Shown here: positions 37,443-48,558 of the stretch, piece after piece
Layout of the letters: every line of letters begins with the position of its first letter
Position numbering within the stretch: position 1 is the first letter of the stretch
Assembly: GCA_014055465.1 (NCBI GenBank)
Contig: WIAF01000002.1
Coordinates: forward strand, 310,001 to 374,000
From: Nitrospira sp. CR1.1
Lineage (GTDB): Bacteria > Nitrospirota > Nitrospiria > Nitrospirales > Nitrospiraceae
Length of the DNA: 64,000 nucleotides
Direction: 5' to 3'
Translations under genes and position numbers: made by a program
Notes under the pieces: generated by a model
The model's input: the letters and a program-made list of their open reading frames with translations, nothing else
Databases searched by the model: none
What the model was told of the DNA's origin: nothing

Positions 37443-39053
37443 CTCTCGCGCCCCCTCGGCCTCTTGCTGAATCCGCTGACGCTCCGCTTTCGATTCCTCA
37501 ACCACGCTGTGCAGCAATTCATCGCTCAACTGAGTCAGCTGCGCGGCAGCATCTTTCATCTCGGCATGTTCCACCGCGCGTGACAGGACTTCTGCCTTGG
37601 TTGCCCCCTTCTTCTGCCCTAGGAATGGCTTGATGATGAGGTAGGCCACATCACGAAATGGCATATAGCGCATGAATCTGCGGAGTAATTTAAAGGTTTG
37701 AATCGGGTATCGGGTGAGCTTGTACATGAAGAGCTTCTTGAGCCCCTCTTGCCGCACCGAATTGATGGTCGCACCGGGCAAACAGGTCGGATCGATCTCG
37801 GAACATTTGAAATACTTGTACCAATCTTTGGCATCGCTGACCAAGCCACGCTTGATGTACTCCTGCCATAGTGGCGTTCCGCGATAAACACAGAGTCGGT
37901 TGAATCCGAACGTGTCTAACGGAAGCTTCGACGCGAAGTCGAAGGTTTTTTGCATGTCTTCCACCGTCTCATCAGGATTACCCACCGTAAAAAAGCCGTG
38001 GACAATTTCGATACCGGCTTTCTTGGCATTGCTCACCGCCGTCTCAACCTCTGCCAACGTCTGTTCTTTCTGCAAGCGATCGAGAATTTTCTGACTCCCA
38101 CTTTCGATACCGAACATCACCGTGCGGCAATGGGCTTTCGCCATGGCCGGGAACAGATGCTGGGCCACAGAGTCAACGCGTCCTTCAATCCCCCATTGAA
38201 TAGAGAGTTTGGCGTCGATGATGCCGTTGCAAATGGCGTCAATACGCTTGGGCTGCAGGAGAAAGTGGTCGTCCACGAAATAGACCGATCCATAGCCGTT
38301 TGCTTCGAGATACTTCAGTTCATCGACGACGTGCTGCGCGCTACGCGCGCGCCATTTTCCCTCATTGAAGATCGGAATATCACAAAATACACAGGGCCAC
38401 GGACATCCCCGAGAAGTCTGCATGGTGGTAAAGCGCTCCATCGACAGCACCGCCGGCACATCCAACGGCATGGACTCGACGAAGTCCAACTCCAAGCTTT
38501 CCCGGTCTGGAAAGGGCCACTGGTCCAACTGGCGCTCCATACTCCGATTAGGATTATTGATCACCTTCCCATCTTTCGCCCACGTCACTCCACACACATC
38601 CTGCGGATCGTTTATACGATCAAGCAACTCCAATAACAGCTGTTCGCCATCGCCGCGGCACACAAAATCCACCTCCGGACATTGCAACTTCACAAGGCCG
38701 GCGTTGAGGCTGGCAAACACGCCGCCGAAGGCCAACTTGACCGCGGCATCCGCAACGCGAATCTGACGGGCGAGGATTTTTGCATAGGGATAGCTCGTCG
38801 TGCTGAGAAAACTCATTCCGACAAGCGCCGGTTTCCGTCGTTTTATTTCTTCAATGATAAATTCGTTCGGCGTCTCCGGATGGGCCTGATCGAACATGAC
38901 GCATTCGTGACCGGCCCGCTTAAGAACGGCCGAGAGGGACATGATGCCGATCGGCGGAAACCCCATGACCCGAATACGGCCATTCTTCGCTCGAGTCTTA
39001 GCCGGAAGAGCGTAAAACTGGGGATCACGCACATGTATGAGAAACACGAGCAT
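37419..39053 (-). CDS. B12-binding-domain radical SAM protein
   Basis: A 544-aa enzyme of the class B radical SAM group. The N-terminal part (about residues 1-150) has the cobalamin-binding fold with PPIGIMSLSAVLKRAGHEC and RGDGEQLLLELLDRI. The radical SAM core (about 205-420) carries the iron-sulfur motif SRGCPWPCVFCDIPIF. The C-terminal stretch (about 430-540) is helical and ends in a Glu-rich coil. Known relatives methylate unactivated carbons or, like BchE, form rings. Substrate cannot be read from sequence. No partner enzyme is adjacent. AAAGGA precedes the ATG. Confidence 0.85.
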   Translation of the reverse strand: MLVFLIHVRDPQFYALPAKTRAKNGRIRVMGFPPIGIMSLSAVLKRAGHECVMFDQAHPETPNEFIIEEIKRRKPALVGMSFLSTTSYPYAKILARQIRVADAAVKLAFGGVFASLNAGLVKLQCPEVDFVCRGDGEQLLLELLDRINDPQDVCGVTWAKDGKVINNPNRSMERQLDQWPFPDRESLELDFVESMPLDVPAVLSMERFTTMQTSRGCPWPCVFCDIPIFNEGKWRARSAQHVVDELKYLEANGYGSVYFVDDHFLLQPKRIDAICNGIIDAKLSIQWGIEGRVDSVAQHLFPAMAKAHCRTVMFGIESGSQKILDRLQKEQTLAEVETAVSNAKKAGIEIVHGFFTVGNPDETVEDMQKTFDFASKLPLDTFGFNRLCVYRGTPLWQEYIKRGLVSDAKDWYKYFKCSEIDPTCLPGATINSVRQEGLKKLFMYKLTRYPIQTFKLLRRFMRYMPFRDVAYLIIKPFLGQKKGATKAEVLSRAVEHAEMKDAAAQLTQLSDELLHSVVEESKAERQRIQQEAEGARELPMISAR

Positions 39054-39281
39054 AGTGGCGTCCTTTCATGGACAGTTCGGACCTTTCTGGACTCTTACGG
39101 TTCCGGAAGAGCCCTGATCCGATCAGGCGGGCCAGCCTTCGAGGGTCATTCGCCTCGCGCTTGGCGCCATACAGTACCACGTCTGGCACGAGGGAAAAAG
39201 GAAAGATTCTGACACAACTGTCGGAGAGGTGAGTGCGACGAGGGCGCATCCCCGAGACGCGTCCTCATCCTCAAAACAAAG

Positions 39282-39314
39282 AGGGCGCCGGACCGGTCCG
39301 ACGCCCTTTAATGC
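39282..39314 (-). terminator. Strong terminator after sucD (rTCA operon end)
   Basis: On the minus strand AGGGCGTCGGACC pairs with GGTCCGGCGCCCT (39307-39282), nearly perfect over 13 bp, followed by CTTTGTTTT. It lies 27 bp after the sucD stop and marks the end of the eight-gene operon. Read on the other strand, the hairpin is followed by TTTAATG, so it may also stop transcription from the left. Confidence 0.82.
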
Positions 39315-39333
39315 CGGTGTACCGGCAATTCAG

Positions 39334-40206
39334 CTAGCGGCCAAGAGCCTTCATCACAGCATGGCCGATCTCGGCGGGATTTTTCACGACTCGAACACCA
39401 GCGGATTCGAGAGCCTTCATTTTCTCCGTGGCGGTACCTTTGCCACCTGAAATGATGGCTCCGGCATGTCCCATACGGCGACCGGGAGGCGCGGTGATCC
39501 CAGCGATAAAACTGATGACCGGCTTTTTGACGTGCTTCTTAATATATTCGGCCGCCTTCTCTTCTGCGTCACCACCGATTTCGCCAATCATGACCACAGC
39601 CTGTGTCTCGGGGTCTTTCTCAAACAGCGGCAGAACATCCACGAAGCCGGTGCCGTTGACCGGATCTCCACCGATACCGACGCAGGTCGTCTCGCCAAGT
39701 CCCAACGTGGAAAGCTGATGCACCGCCTCATAGGTCAAGGTGCCGCTGCGAGACACCACTCCGACGACGCCGCGCTTGTGGATGAATCCCGGCATGATGC
39801 CGATTTTCGCTTCGTCGACCGTAATGACCCCAGGACAGTTTGGACCAATCAGGCGGACATCACGCCCATGTAGTGCGCGCTTCACTTTCACCATATCATT
39901 GACCGGAATGCCTTCGGTGATGCAGATGATCAATTTCACGCCTGCATCGGCAGCTTCCAGGATAGCATCCGCACAGAAGGGAGGCGGCACAAAAATCAGG
40001 GAAGTATCGCAGTCGGTCTTTTTCACGGCATCGGCCACAGTATTAAAGACAGGGATGCCTTCAACTTCCTGGCCAGCCTTACCGGGCGTGACACCGGCGA
40101 CCATCTTCGTCCCGTAGGCTTTGCACTGCGTCGCGTGGAAAGATCCTTCCTTCCCCGTGATTCCCTGCACCACCACTCGCGTGTTTTTATTGACGAGAAT
40201 GCTCAC
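39334..40206 (-). CDS. sucD: Succinyl-CoA synthetase alpha subunit
   Basis: Alpha subunit of succinyl-CoA synthetase, which in the reductive TCA cycle makes succinyl-CoA from succinate using ATP. The CoA-binding domain begins [20 protein letters not shown], and the ligase domain has the phospho-His motif [17 protein letters not shown]. At 290 aa it is standard. I chose the GTG at 40206 because AAGGAG lies 7 nt upstream. The start is 11 nt from the stop of sucC. The N-terminal residues strikingly resemble those of AclA in the same operon. Confidence 0.96.
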   Translation of the reverse strand: MSILVNKNTRVVVQGITGKEGSFHATQCKAYGTKMVAGVTPGKAGQEVEGIPVFNTVADAVKKTDCDTSLIFVPPPFCADAILEAADAGVKLIICITEGIPVNDMVKVKRALHGRDVRLIGPNCPGVITVDEAKIGIMPGFIHKRGVVGVVSRSGTLTYEAVHQLSTLGLGETTCVGIGGDPVNGTGFVDVLPLFEKDPETQAVVMIGEIGGDAEEKAAEYIKKHVKKPVISFIAGITAPPGRRMGHAGAIISGGKGTATEKMKALESAGVRVVKNPAEIGHAVMKALGR

Positions 40207-40217
40207 GGTCTTCTCCT

Positions 40218-41396
40218 TTACGCCGCCTTGCCGGTCAGCTTGACGATTTTCTGCGCTGCTTCCCACAGATCATTGGCAACCTCTAATTTGAGGCCGGAAT
40301 CTGCCAACAGCTTCCGTCCTTCATCTGCATTCGTACCTTGCAGGCGAACGACTAGGGGCACGGTAATTTTCACTTCCTTGGCCGCCTCAATGACGCCGTG
40401 AGCAATACGTTCACACCGTACAATGCCGCCAAAAATGTTGATGAATATGCCTTTGACGTTTGGATCCTTCAAGAGAATCCGAAAACCAGCTGCGACGGTA
40501 TCTTTCGTTGCCCCGCCGCCGACGTCCAGAAAGTTGGCGGGTTCACTGCCGGCCAGCTTGATGACATCCATCGTCGCCATGGCAAGGCCCGCACCGTTCA
40601 CCATGCAGCCGATATTGCCATCGAGTTTCACATAATTAAGGTTATTCGCGGTCGCTTCGATTTCTAACGGGTCCTCCTCATTGAGATCCCGCATGTTCTG
40701 CACATCTTCATGTTTAAAAATGCCGTTGTCATCAAACGAAACTTTCCCGTCTAACGCCACCAGTGTCTTCTCCTTGGTGATGATTAACGGGTTGATCTCA
40801 ACAAGCGCAGCGTGTTTCTCCATGAACAAGCGGTACAGATTGCTGAGCATCTGCACGAACGGATTGATGACGGCCGGTTCCATGGCCTGAAGTCCCAGGG
40901 CGAAGGCCACATTGCGACCATTATGCCCCTGAAATCCCACCGCCGGATCAATCGCTTCCTTAATAATCTTCTCCGGAGTCTTCTCAGCGACCTCTTCGAT
41001 CTCCATACCGCCTTCAGTACTGGCAATAAAGGTAGGCCAACCGGTGTCGCGATCGACCAAGATACTCAGATAGAGCTCCTTGGCGATATTCGCGCCTTCT
41101 TCAAGAAGCAACCGGTGGACCGTTCTGCCTTTAGGTCCCGTTTGATGGGTCACCAGGGTCTTCCCGATCAATTCCTTCGCGAGGCCTGCAATGGCGCTCT
41201 TCTCTTTCGTAATCTTGACACCACCCGCTTTACCCCGTCCGCCCGCATGAATCTGGGCCTTGACGACAAAGACCGGGGTATTTAGTTCATTCGCCCACGC
41301 AGTCGCTCCCTCAGGCGAGGTAATTTCCTTTCCACGCGGCACGGGCACCCCAAACTGTGCAAACAACTGCTTGGCCTGAAACTCATGAACGTTCAT
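40218..41396 (-). CDS. sucC: Succinyl-CoA synthetase beta subunit
   Basis: Beta subunit, 392 aa, with an ATP-grasp fold. The start [20 protein letters not shown] is typical, then [31 protein letters not shown], and [16 protein letters not shown], which contacts the alpha subunit. Together with SucD it completes the enzyme. GAGGA lies 5 nt upstream of the ATG. It sits between frdA and sucD in the rTCA operon. Confidence 0.96.
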   Translation of the reverse strand: MNVHEFQAKQLFAQFGVPVPRGKEITSPEGATAWANELNTPVFVVKAQIHAGGRGKAGGVKITKEKSAIAGLAKELIGKTLVTHQTGPKGRTVHRLLLEEGANIAKELYLSILVDRDTGWPTFIASTEGGMEIEEVAEKTPEKIIKEAIDPAVGFQGHNGRNVAFALGLQAMEPAVINPFVQMLSNLYRLFMEKHAALVEINPLIITKEKTLVALDGKVSFDDNGIFKHEDVQNMRDLNEEDPLEIEATANNLNYVKLDGNIGCMVNGAGLAMATMDVIKLAGSEPANFLDVGGGATKDTVAAGFRILLKDPNVKGIFINIFGGIVRCERIAHGVIEAAKEVKITVPLVVRLQGTNADEGRKLLADSGLKLEVANDLWEAAQKIVKLTGKAA

Positions 41397-41481
41397 TGAA
41401 TCCTCATATAGAGCTAGTGGCTCATGACAAATGACATAGCGTGCACAGCAGCCCAGCGATCGCCCTTGTCAGACCGCACCA

Positions 41482-43083
41482 TCAGTTCTTGGCCGTACGT
41501 TCTGGTTCCCTGCGCGTATAGGCAGGAAGGATCATAGGAGAAATCACTCCGCTGGAATTCCCGTGCGTCTTGGCCTCGGCTCGAAATCGCCGCAAATGGC
41601 TGAGCGTAAGTTTTCCCTGTGGCATGGACCCGACACGCGATGCGGCGGTCAAGCCTGAACGCTTGCCGAAGACCATCAAATCAAGTAGAGAATTACCCAT
41701 CAATCGATTCCGGCCATGCAACCCTCCGGATGCTTCTCCTGCAACAAACAGATTCTTGACATTGGTTTCCGAGTTCGCATCGATCTTCACGCCGCCGTTC
41801 TGGTAATGCAATGTGGGGTAGATCAGCACGGGGTCTTTACTGATATCGATTCCAAACCGTTCGAACTGCATCATCATGGCAGGAAAATGCTTTTCCACCG
41901 TCCCAGGGCCATGCTCCGCATCGAGCAACGGCGTATCCAACCAAACTCCGATCCGGCCGGACATCGTTCGAATACCGCGGCCTTCCTCACACTCTCGAAT
42001 GATCGAGGACGAAACAACGTCGCGGGTATCCAGCTCGTTCACAAACCGCTCACCTTTGGCGTTCACTAGATGGCCGCCCTCTGACCGGATACCTTCCGTG
42101 ACCAAAGCCCCAATCAGTTGCTCAGGATACACCGCGCCTGAAGGGTGATACTGAAACGTATCGATATGATCAAGTTTGGCGCCCATCCGATACGAGAGGC
42201 ACAACCCGTCGCCGGTGGCACCGTAGTGATTGCTGGTTGGAAATCCCTGGATATGTAACCGGCCGATCCCGCCGGTTGCAAGGATGACCGACTTGGCAGC
42301 GACAACGACATGTCGGTGGTTGTCGAGATCCTTAAAAATCGCCCCTGTACATTGACCGTTCTCATCACTCAGCAATTCGACTGCCGCGCAGAACTCAAGC
42401 AGCTGAATTTTTTGGTTCAGCACTTCATCCTTGAGTACACGCATGATTTCAAGGCCGGTATAGTCCGAGCACGTAAGGAGGCGCGGTTTCGAGCTTCCCC
42501 CGCCTTTTTTGACATGTAAATTGCCGTCGGCTTGCCGATCAAAGAGCACGCCAAGTTCAATCAACCATTTGGCAATCGACGGCCCCTCTTCCACCATGAC
42601 CTTGAGCAACTCATGGTCATTCTGCATGTGCCCACCCTTGAGGGTGTCAAGGAAATGGGTGACCGGAGAGTCTTCAGGGGCAACCGAGATTTGCATGCCG
42701 CCCTGCGCCATCACACTATTGGAATCGCCAAGACGAAGTTTGGTGGCCAGGATCACTTTGGCACCGCTGACGTGCGCATGAAGTGCCGCGGCACACCCGG
42801 CGCCCCCGCCGCCAATAACTAGTACATCTGTCGTGTATTGAGGCGTCAGATCGATGTGCTCCGGGATCGAACTATCGCCCTCGAGCAGCGCGGCCAACTC
42901 GACAACTGTCTTGTCGTCGGCATTTGGCCCAAATCGAATCGGCCGATAGGCGCTCGCTCGATAATCCGGATGATACTTATGAATTAACTGGTCGCGATCG
43001 GCAGGAGAAAATTTTGGAATGGTTTGCTTGCGACGAGCATCTCGAGTTTGGTGAACAATCTGCTGGAGTGCATGAATATCCAT
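41482..43083 (-). CDS. frdA: Fumarate reductase/succinate dehydrogenase flavoprotein subunit
   Basis: A 533-aa flavoprotein that in the reductive TCA cycle should reduce fumarate to succinate. An N-terminal extension of about 75 residues precedes the FAD motif VLVIGGGGAGCAAALHAHVSG. The active-site region HPSGAVYPEQLIGALVTEG and the Arg in EGGHLVNAKGERFVNE follow. AGEASGGLHGRNRLMGNSLL carries the FAD-linked His region. I chose the ATG at 43083. The N-terminal extension and small C-terminal domain differ from standard SdhA/FrdA, recalling the soluble thiol:fumarate reductase type. The iron-sulfur subunit gene is 68 nt upstream. Confidence 0.9.
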   Translation of the reverse strand: MDIHALQQIVHQTRDARRKQTIPKFSPADRDQLIHKYHPDYRASAYRPIRFGPNADDKTVVELAALLEGDSSIPEHIDLTPQYTTDVLVIGGGGAGCAAALHAHVSGAKVILATKLRLGDSNSVMAQGGMQISVAPEDSPVTHFLDTLKGGHMQNDHELLKVMVEEGPSIAKWLIELGVLFDRQADGNLHVKKGGGSSKPRLLTCSDYTGLEIMRVLKDEVLNQKIQLLEFCAAVELLSDENGQCTGAIFKDLDNHRHVVVAAKSVILATGGIGRLHIQGFPTSNHYGATGDGLCLSYRMGAKLDHIDTFQYHPSGAVYPEQLIGALVTEGIRSEGGHLVNAKGERFVNELDTRDVVSSSIIRECEEGRGIRTMSGRIGVWLDTPLLDAEHGPGTVEKHFPAMMMQFERFGIDISKDPVLIYPTLHYQNGGVKIDANSETNVKNLFVAGEASGGLHGRNRLMGNSLLDLMVFGKRSGLTAASRVGSMPQGKLTLSHLRRFRAEAKTHGNSSGVISPMILPAYTRREPERTAKN

Positions 43084-43151
43084 GGCTTCACTTTCAGCGC
43101 GGAGCACAGTACCCGAGCCACGCGCTCAGAACCGGCTGACGGCACAATGCA

Positions 43152-43862
43152 TTACTTGACGGTCGCACAGTGAGCGGCCAACTCCTGCTCATTCATCGCG
43201 AGCACTTTGCTCCACTCGTCGTTGAATCGGCCGTCCTGAATTTCTTTGATGCGGGTATCGAGGCCTTGCGGCTTCTCGGTAAAATGAGCGCCCTGTGCCC
43301 GGCTTACATACAATGCCACCAGGTTTGGGGCGATGTCGGCAATGCACACGGGTGTGCACATCCCGCACATGACACAGTCCATGAACATCTCTGATACGCT
43401 CTTAAAGTCACCAAATACTGCTTTCCAGACCCCTTCGCGGACATCGATTTTCTGGGGACAAGCCTCCGTACAAGCATTGCAATTCCTACAAAGCGGAGCC
43501 TCGGGGTACAAATTGAAGAGATCTTGTTTGGGATCTTTGAGCGACTGGATGTCATAGAGCGCTTTGCGCGCCGGAAACGGAGGCATGATAGTGAAAGACA
43601 TGCCGTCTTCAACCGCCATCTGACACGCCAGACAGGTTCGAACCTTCGGGTCGTCCTTCGTGCGGTAATAGGTCGCACAGGCGCCGCAGAAGCCCCCGAG
43701 ACACCCGGCGCCTCGCACCACCTCCTGGCCGGTATGCCACAACGCCTTGATCACGGTAATACCTTCCGGCACTTCGTACTTCTTACCGGAAATTTCGATG
43801 GTCACCATTTTGTGACGCAACACTTCCGGCTGATCAATCACATTGGTGTCTTCTTGTGCCAT
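43152..43862 (-). CDS. frdB: Fumarate reductase/succinate dehydrogenase iron-sulfur subunit
   Basis: A 236-aa iron-sulfur protein. The N-terminal [2Fe-2S] domain has GAGCLGGFCGACATYY and the fourth cysteine in RTCLACQM. Two [4Fe-4S]-type clusters follow: CRNCNACTEACPQ and CVMCGMCTPVCIADI. The order is usual for FrdB, but the last cluster has the four cysteines of a ferredoxin-type cluster rather than the [3Fe-4S] of many SdhB proteins. I chose the ATG at 43862. No membrane-anchor gene lies next to it, so the complex may be soluble or use a distant anchor. Confidence 0.88.
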   Translation of the reverse strand: MAQEDTNVIDQPEVLRHKMVTIEISGKKYEVPEGITVIKALWHTGQEVVRGAGCLGGFCGACATYYRTKDDPKVRTCLACQMAVEDGMSFTIMPPFPARKALYDIQSLKDPKQDLFNLYPEAPLCRNCNACTEACPQKIDVREGVWKAVFGDFKSVSEMFMDCVMCGMCTPVCIADIAPNLVALYVSRAQGAHFTEKPQGLDTRIKEIQDGRFNDEWSKVLAMNEQELAAHCATVK

Positions 43863-43951
43863 GGCTCTCTCGTGAGTCGTGAAATGGTGCGACGCAAGGA
43901 AGACTTTTGGGGGTCTTCCTTGCGTCTGACACCGGATCAAATCATAACCGC

Positions 43952-46207
<2,256 letters not shown>

Positions 46208-48451
46208 TTAGTTCAAAGCATTCAACGCTGATCCGGCCTTGAACCAGGTGATTTGCTGCGCGGTCATGCTGTGATTCGTCTGAATCTTGACATCGCCGCC
46301 AGTCTTATGAACGACCACTGTCACCGGCCTACCAGGCGCCAGATTGGCCAGATCTATAACACTGATGCGATCGTTCTGTTCGATCTTTTCGTAGTCCTTG
46401 GGATCGGCGAACGTGAGCGGGAGAATGCCTTGCTTCTTCAGATTCGTTTCATGGATGCGAGCAAAGCTTTTCGTGATCACTACCCGCACGTTCAAAAAGC
46501 GCGGAGACATCGCAGCATGTTCGCGGCTGCTGCCTTCGCCGTAGTTCTCGTCTCCCACGACAATGGACCCAATACCCTTGGCCTTGTATGCCCGCGCGAT
46601 CTGAGCCATCGTCAGGTTGGATTCACCGGTCAGGACGTTGGTTCCCTTACCTGGCTCCGACGAGAAGCTGTTGTTGGCGCCGAGGAACATATTGTCGCTG
46701 ATTTTGTCCAAGTGACCGCGGAACTTGAGCCACGGCCCAGCCGGAGAAATATGATCGGTCGTAGTCTTACCTTTGGTCTTGATCAGGAGCGGCAATTTCT
46801 CGAAGTCCTTGCCATCCCATTTGGGGAACGGTTGCAACAGCTGCAATCGCTCGCTGGTCGGCGGAATGTCGACGGTCAGATTTGAACCATCTTCTGCCGG
46901 CGCGACGAAACCTTCTTCGCCTTTGGCAAAGCCTTTCGCCGGCAACTCCTCACCAACCGGCGGTTGAAGCTTGAACTCCTTGCCGTCTGCCCCCTTGACC
47001 GACTGGTTGACTGGGTCAAAACCTAGATCGCCAGTGATGGCGTACGCCGTCACGACTTCCGGACTGGCGAGGAACGACAGCGTTTCGCTGATCCCGTCAT
47101 TACGTCCTGGGAAATTGCGATTGAAGGAGCTGACGATGGAGTCTGCACGTCCTTTGACTCCGTCTGCCCGCTTCCACTGTCCAATGCAGGGACCGCAGGA
47201 ATTTGACAACACGGTACCGCCGAGCTTCTCGAACGTATCCATGAACCCATCCCGCTTCATCGTGTGATAAATGCGTTCAGAGCCTGGAGAGATCAGAAAT
47301 GAAGCCTTCGCTTTCAAGCCAGCCTTCAATGCCTGCTGAGCCACATGGGCGGAACGGCTGATGTCCTCATACGAGGAGTTCGTACAACTGCCGATCAACG
47401 CCGCCTTCAGTTCGACCGGATATCCCTTTTCTTGCGCCTCGGCTTTTAATTTTGAAATCGGCCGGGCCAGATCAGGCGTGTGGGGACCGACGACATGCGG
47501 CTCCAGCTTTGACAGGTCGATCTCGACAATCTGATCGTAGTATTTTTCTGGCGAATGAGCGACTTCGGGATCGGCCACCAGCAGATCTTTGTGCGATTGC
47601 GTAAAGCTCGCCAGATCGGCGCGGTCGGTAATCTTCATATAGGCCACCATCTTCTCATCGAACGGGAAGACGGAGGTCGTGGCACCTAATTCTGCGCCCA
47701 TATTGCAAATGGTGCCCTTACCGGTGGCGCTGATGGTTTCGGCGCCCGGGCCGAAGTACTCAACAATCTTGTTGGTGCCGCCCTTCACCGTAAGCAGTCC
47801 ACACAGGTAGAGAATCACGTCTTTTGGGGAAGCCCAGCCATTGAGTTTGCCGGTCAATCGCACGCCGATCAATTTGGGGTGAAGCACTTCCCAGGGGAGG
47901 CCAGCCATCACTTCTCCGGCATCAGCTCCACCAACACCGATCGCCAGTCCTCCTAAGCCACCGCCATTCGGAGTGTGTGAGTCGGTTCCGATGATCAAGC
48001 AACCGGGAAATGCGTAGTTCTCCAACACAACTTGGTGAATGATGCCGGCACCCGGTTTCCAAAACCCAATGCCGTACTTTTTTGCGGCAGAGGCGAGAAA
48101 GTTATAGACTTCCTTGTTCTCATCGAGCGCGCGGAGGAGGTCCTTTTGGGATCCCATTTCAGCGCGGATCAAGTGGTCACAGTGGATGGTGCTCGGAACC
48201 GCGGCCTTTTTCTTGTTGGCTTGCATGAATTGCAGCACGGCCATCTGAGCCGTGGCATCCTGCATGGCCACACGATCCGGACGGAGTGCCAGCATGGCTT
48301 TGCCCCGTTCCCAGTTCTGGCTATCAAAGTTGTCCGCGTGCGAGACCAGAATCTTTTCGGCAAGCGTCAAACCCCGGCCGAACTTCTTTCTAGCCTTGGC
48401 AAAGACATCCGGCATCTTGGCATAGAGTGCTTTGGCGAGATCCATGGACAT
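46208..48451 (-). CDS. acn: Aconitate hydratase
   Basis: Converts citrate and isocitrate into each other through cis-aconitate. The 747-aa protein has the [4Fe-4S] cysteines in IGSCTNSSYEDISRSA and NSCGPCIGQWKRADG, and further conserved parts GTDSHTPNGGGLGGLAIGVG and GDENYGEGSSREHAAM. The arrangement fits the mitochondrial-type or AcnA-like subgroup. I chose the ATG at 48451, with GGAG 8 nt upstream. It lies between aclA and icd, so citrate cleavage and the isocitrate step flank it in order. Confidence 0.95.
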   Translation of the reverse strand: MSMDLAKALYAKMPDVFAKARKKFGRGLTLAEKILVSHADNFDSQNWERGKAMLALRPDRVAMQDATAQMAVLQFMQANKKKAAVPSTIHCDHLIRAEMGSQKDLLRALDENKEVYNFLASAAKKYGIGFWKPGAGIIHQVVLENYAFPGCLIIGTDSHTPNGGGLGGLAIGVGGADAGEVMAGLPWEVLHPKLIGVRLTGKLNGWASPKDVILYLCGLLTVKGGTNKIVEYFGPGAETISATGKGTICNMGAELGATTSVFPFDEKMVAYMKITDRADLASFTQSHKDLLVADPEVAHSPEKYYDQIVEIDLSKLEPHVVGPHTPDLARPISKLKAEAQEKGYPVELKAALIGSCTNSSYEDISRSAHVAQQALKAGLKAKASFLISPGSERIYHTMKRDGFMDTFEKLGGTVLSNSCGPCIGQWKRADGVKGRADSIVSSFNRNFPGRNDGISETLSFLASPEVVTAYAITGDLGFDPVNQSVKGADGKEFKLQPPVGEELPAKGFAKGEEGFVAPAEDGSNLTVDIPPTSERLQLLQPFPKWDGKDFEKLPLLIKTKGKTTTDHISPAGPWLKFRGHLDKISDNMFLGANNSFSSEPGKGTNVLTGESNLTMAQIARAYKAKGIGSIVVGDENYGEGSSREHAAMSPRFLNVRVVITKSFARIHETNLKKQGILPLTFADPKDYEKIEQNDRISVIDLANLAPGRPVTVVVHKTGGDVKIQTNHSMTAQQITWFKAGSALNALN

Positions 48452-48558
48452 AGTGGGTTCTCCGTCTGTTATACAATCTATAATTTGCATGACCCGTCCA
48501 TTGTGAGCACGCGGACTCCATCCGGAACCCTCTCACAAAAGGCAGGTCACGTTTTATG

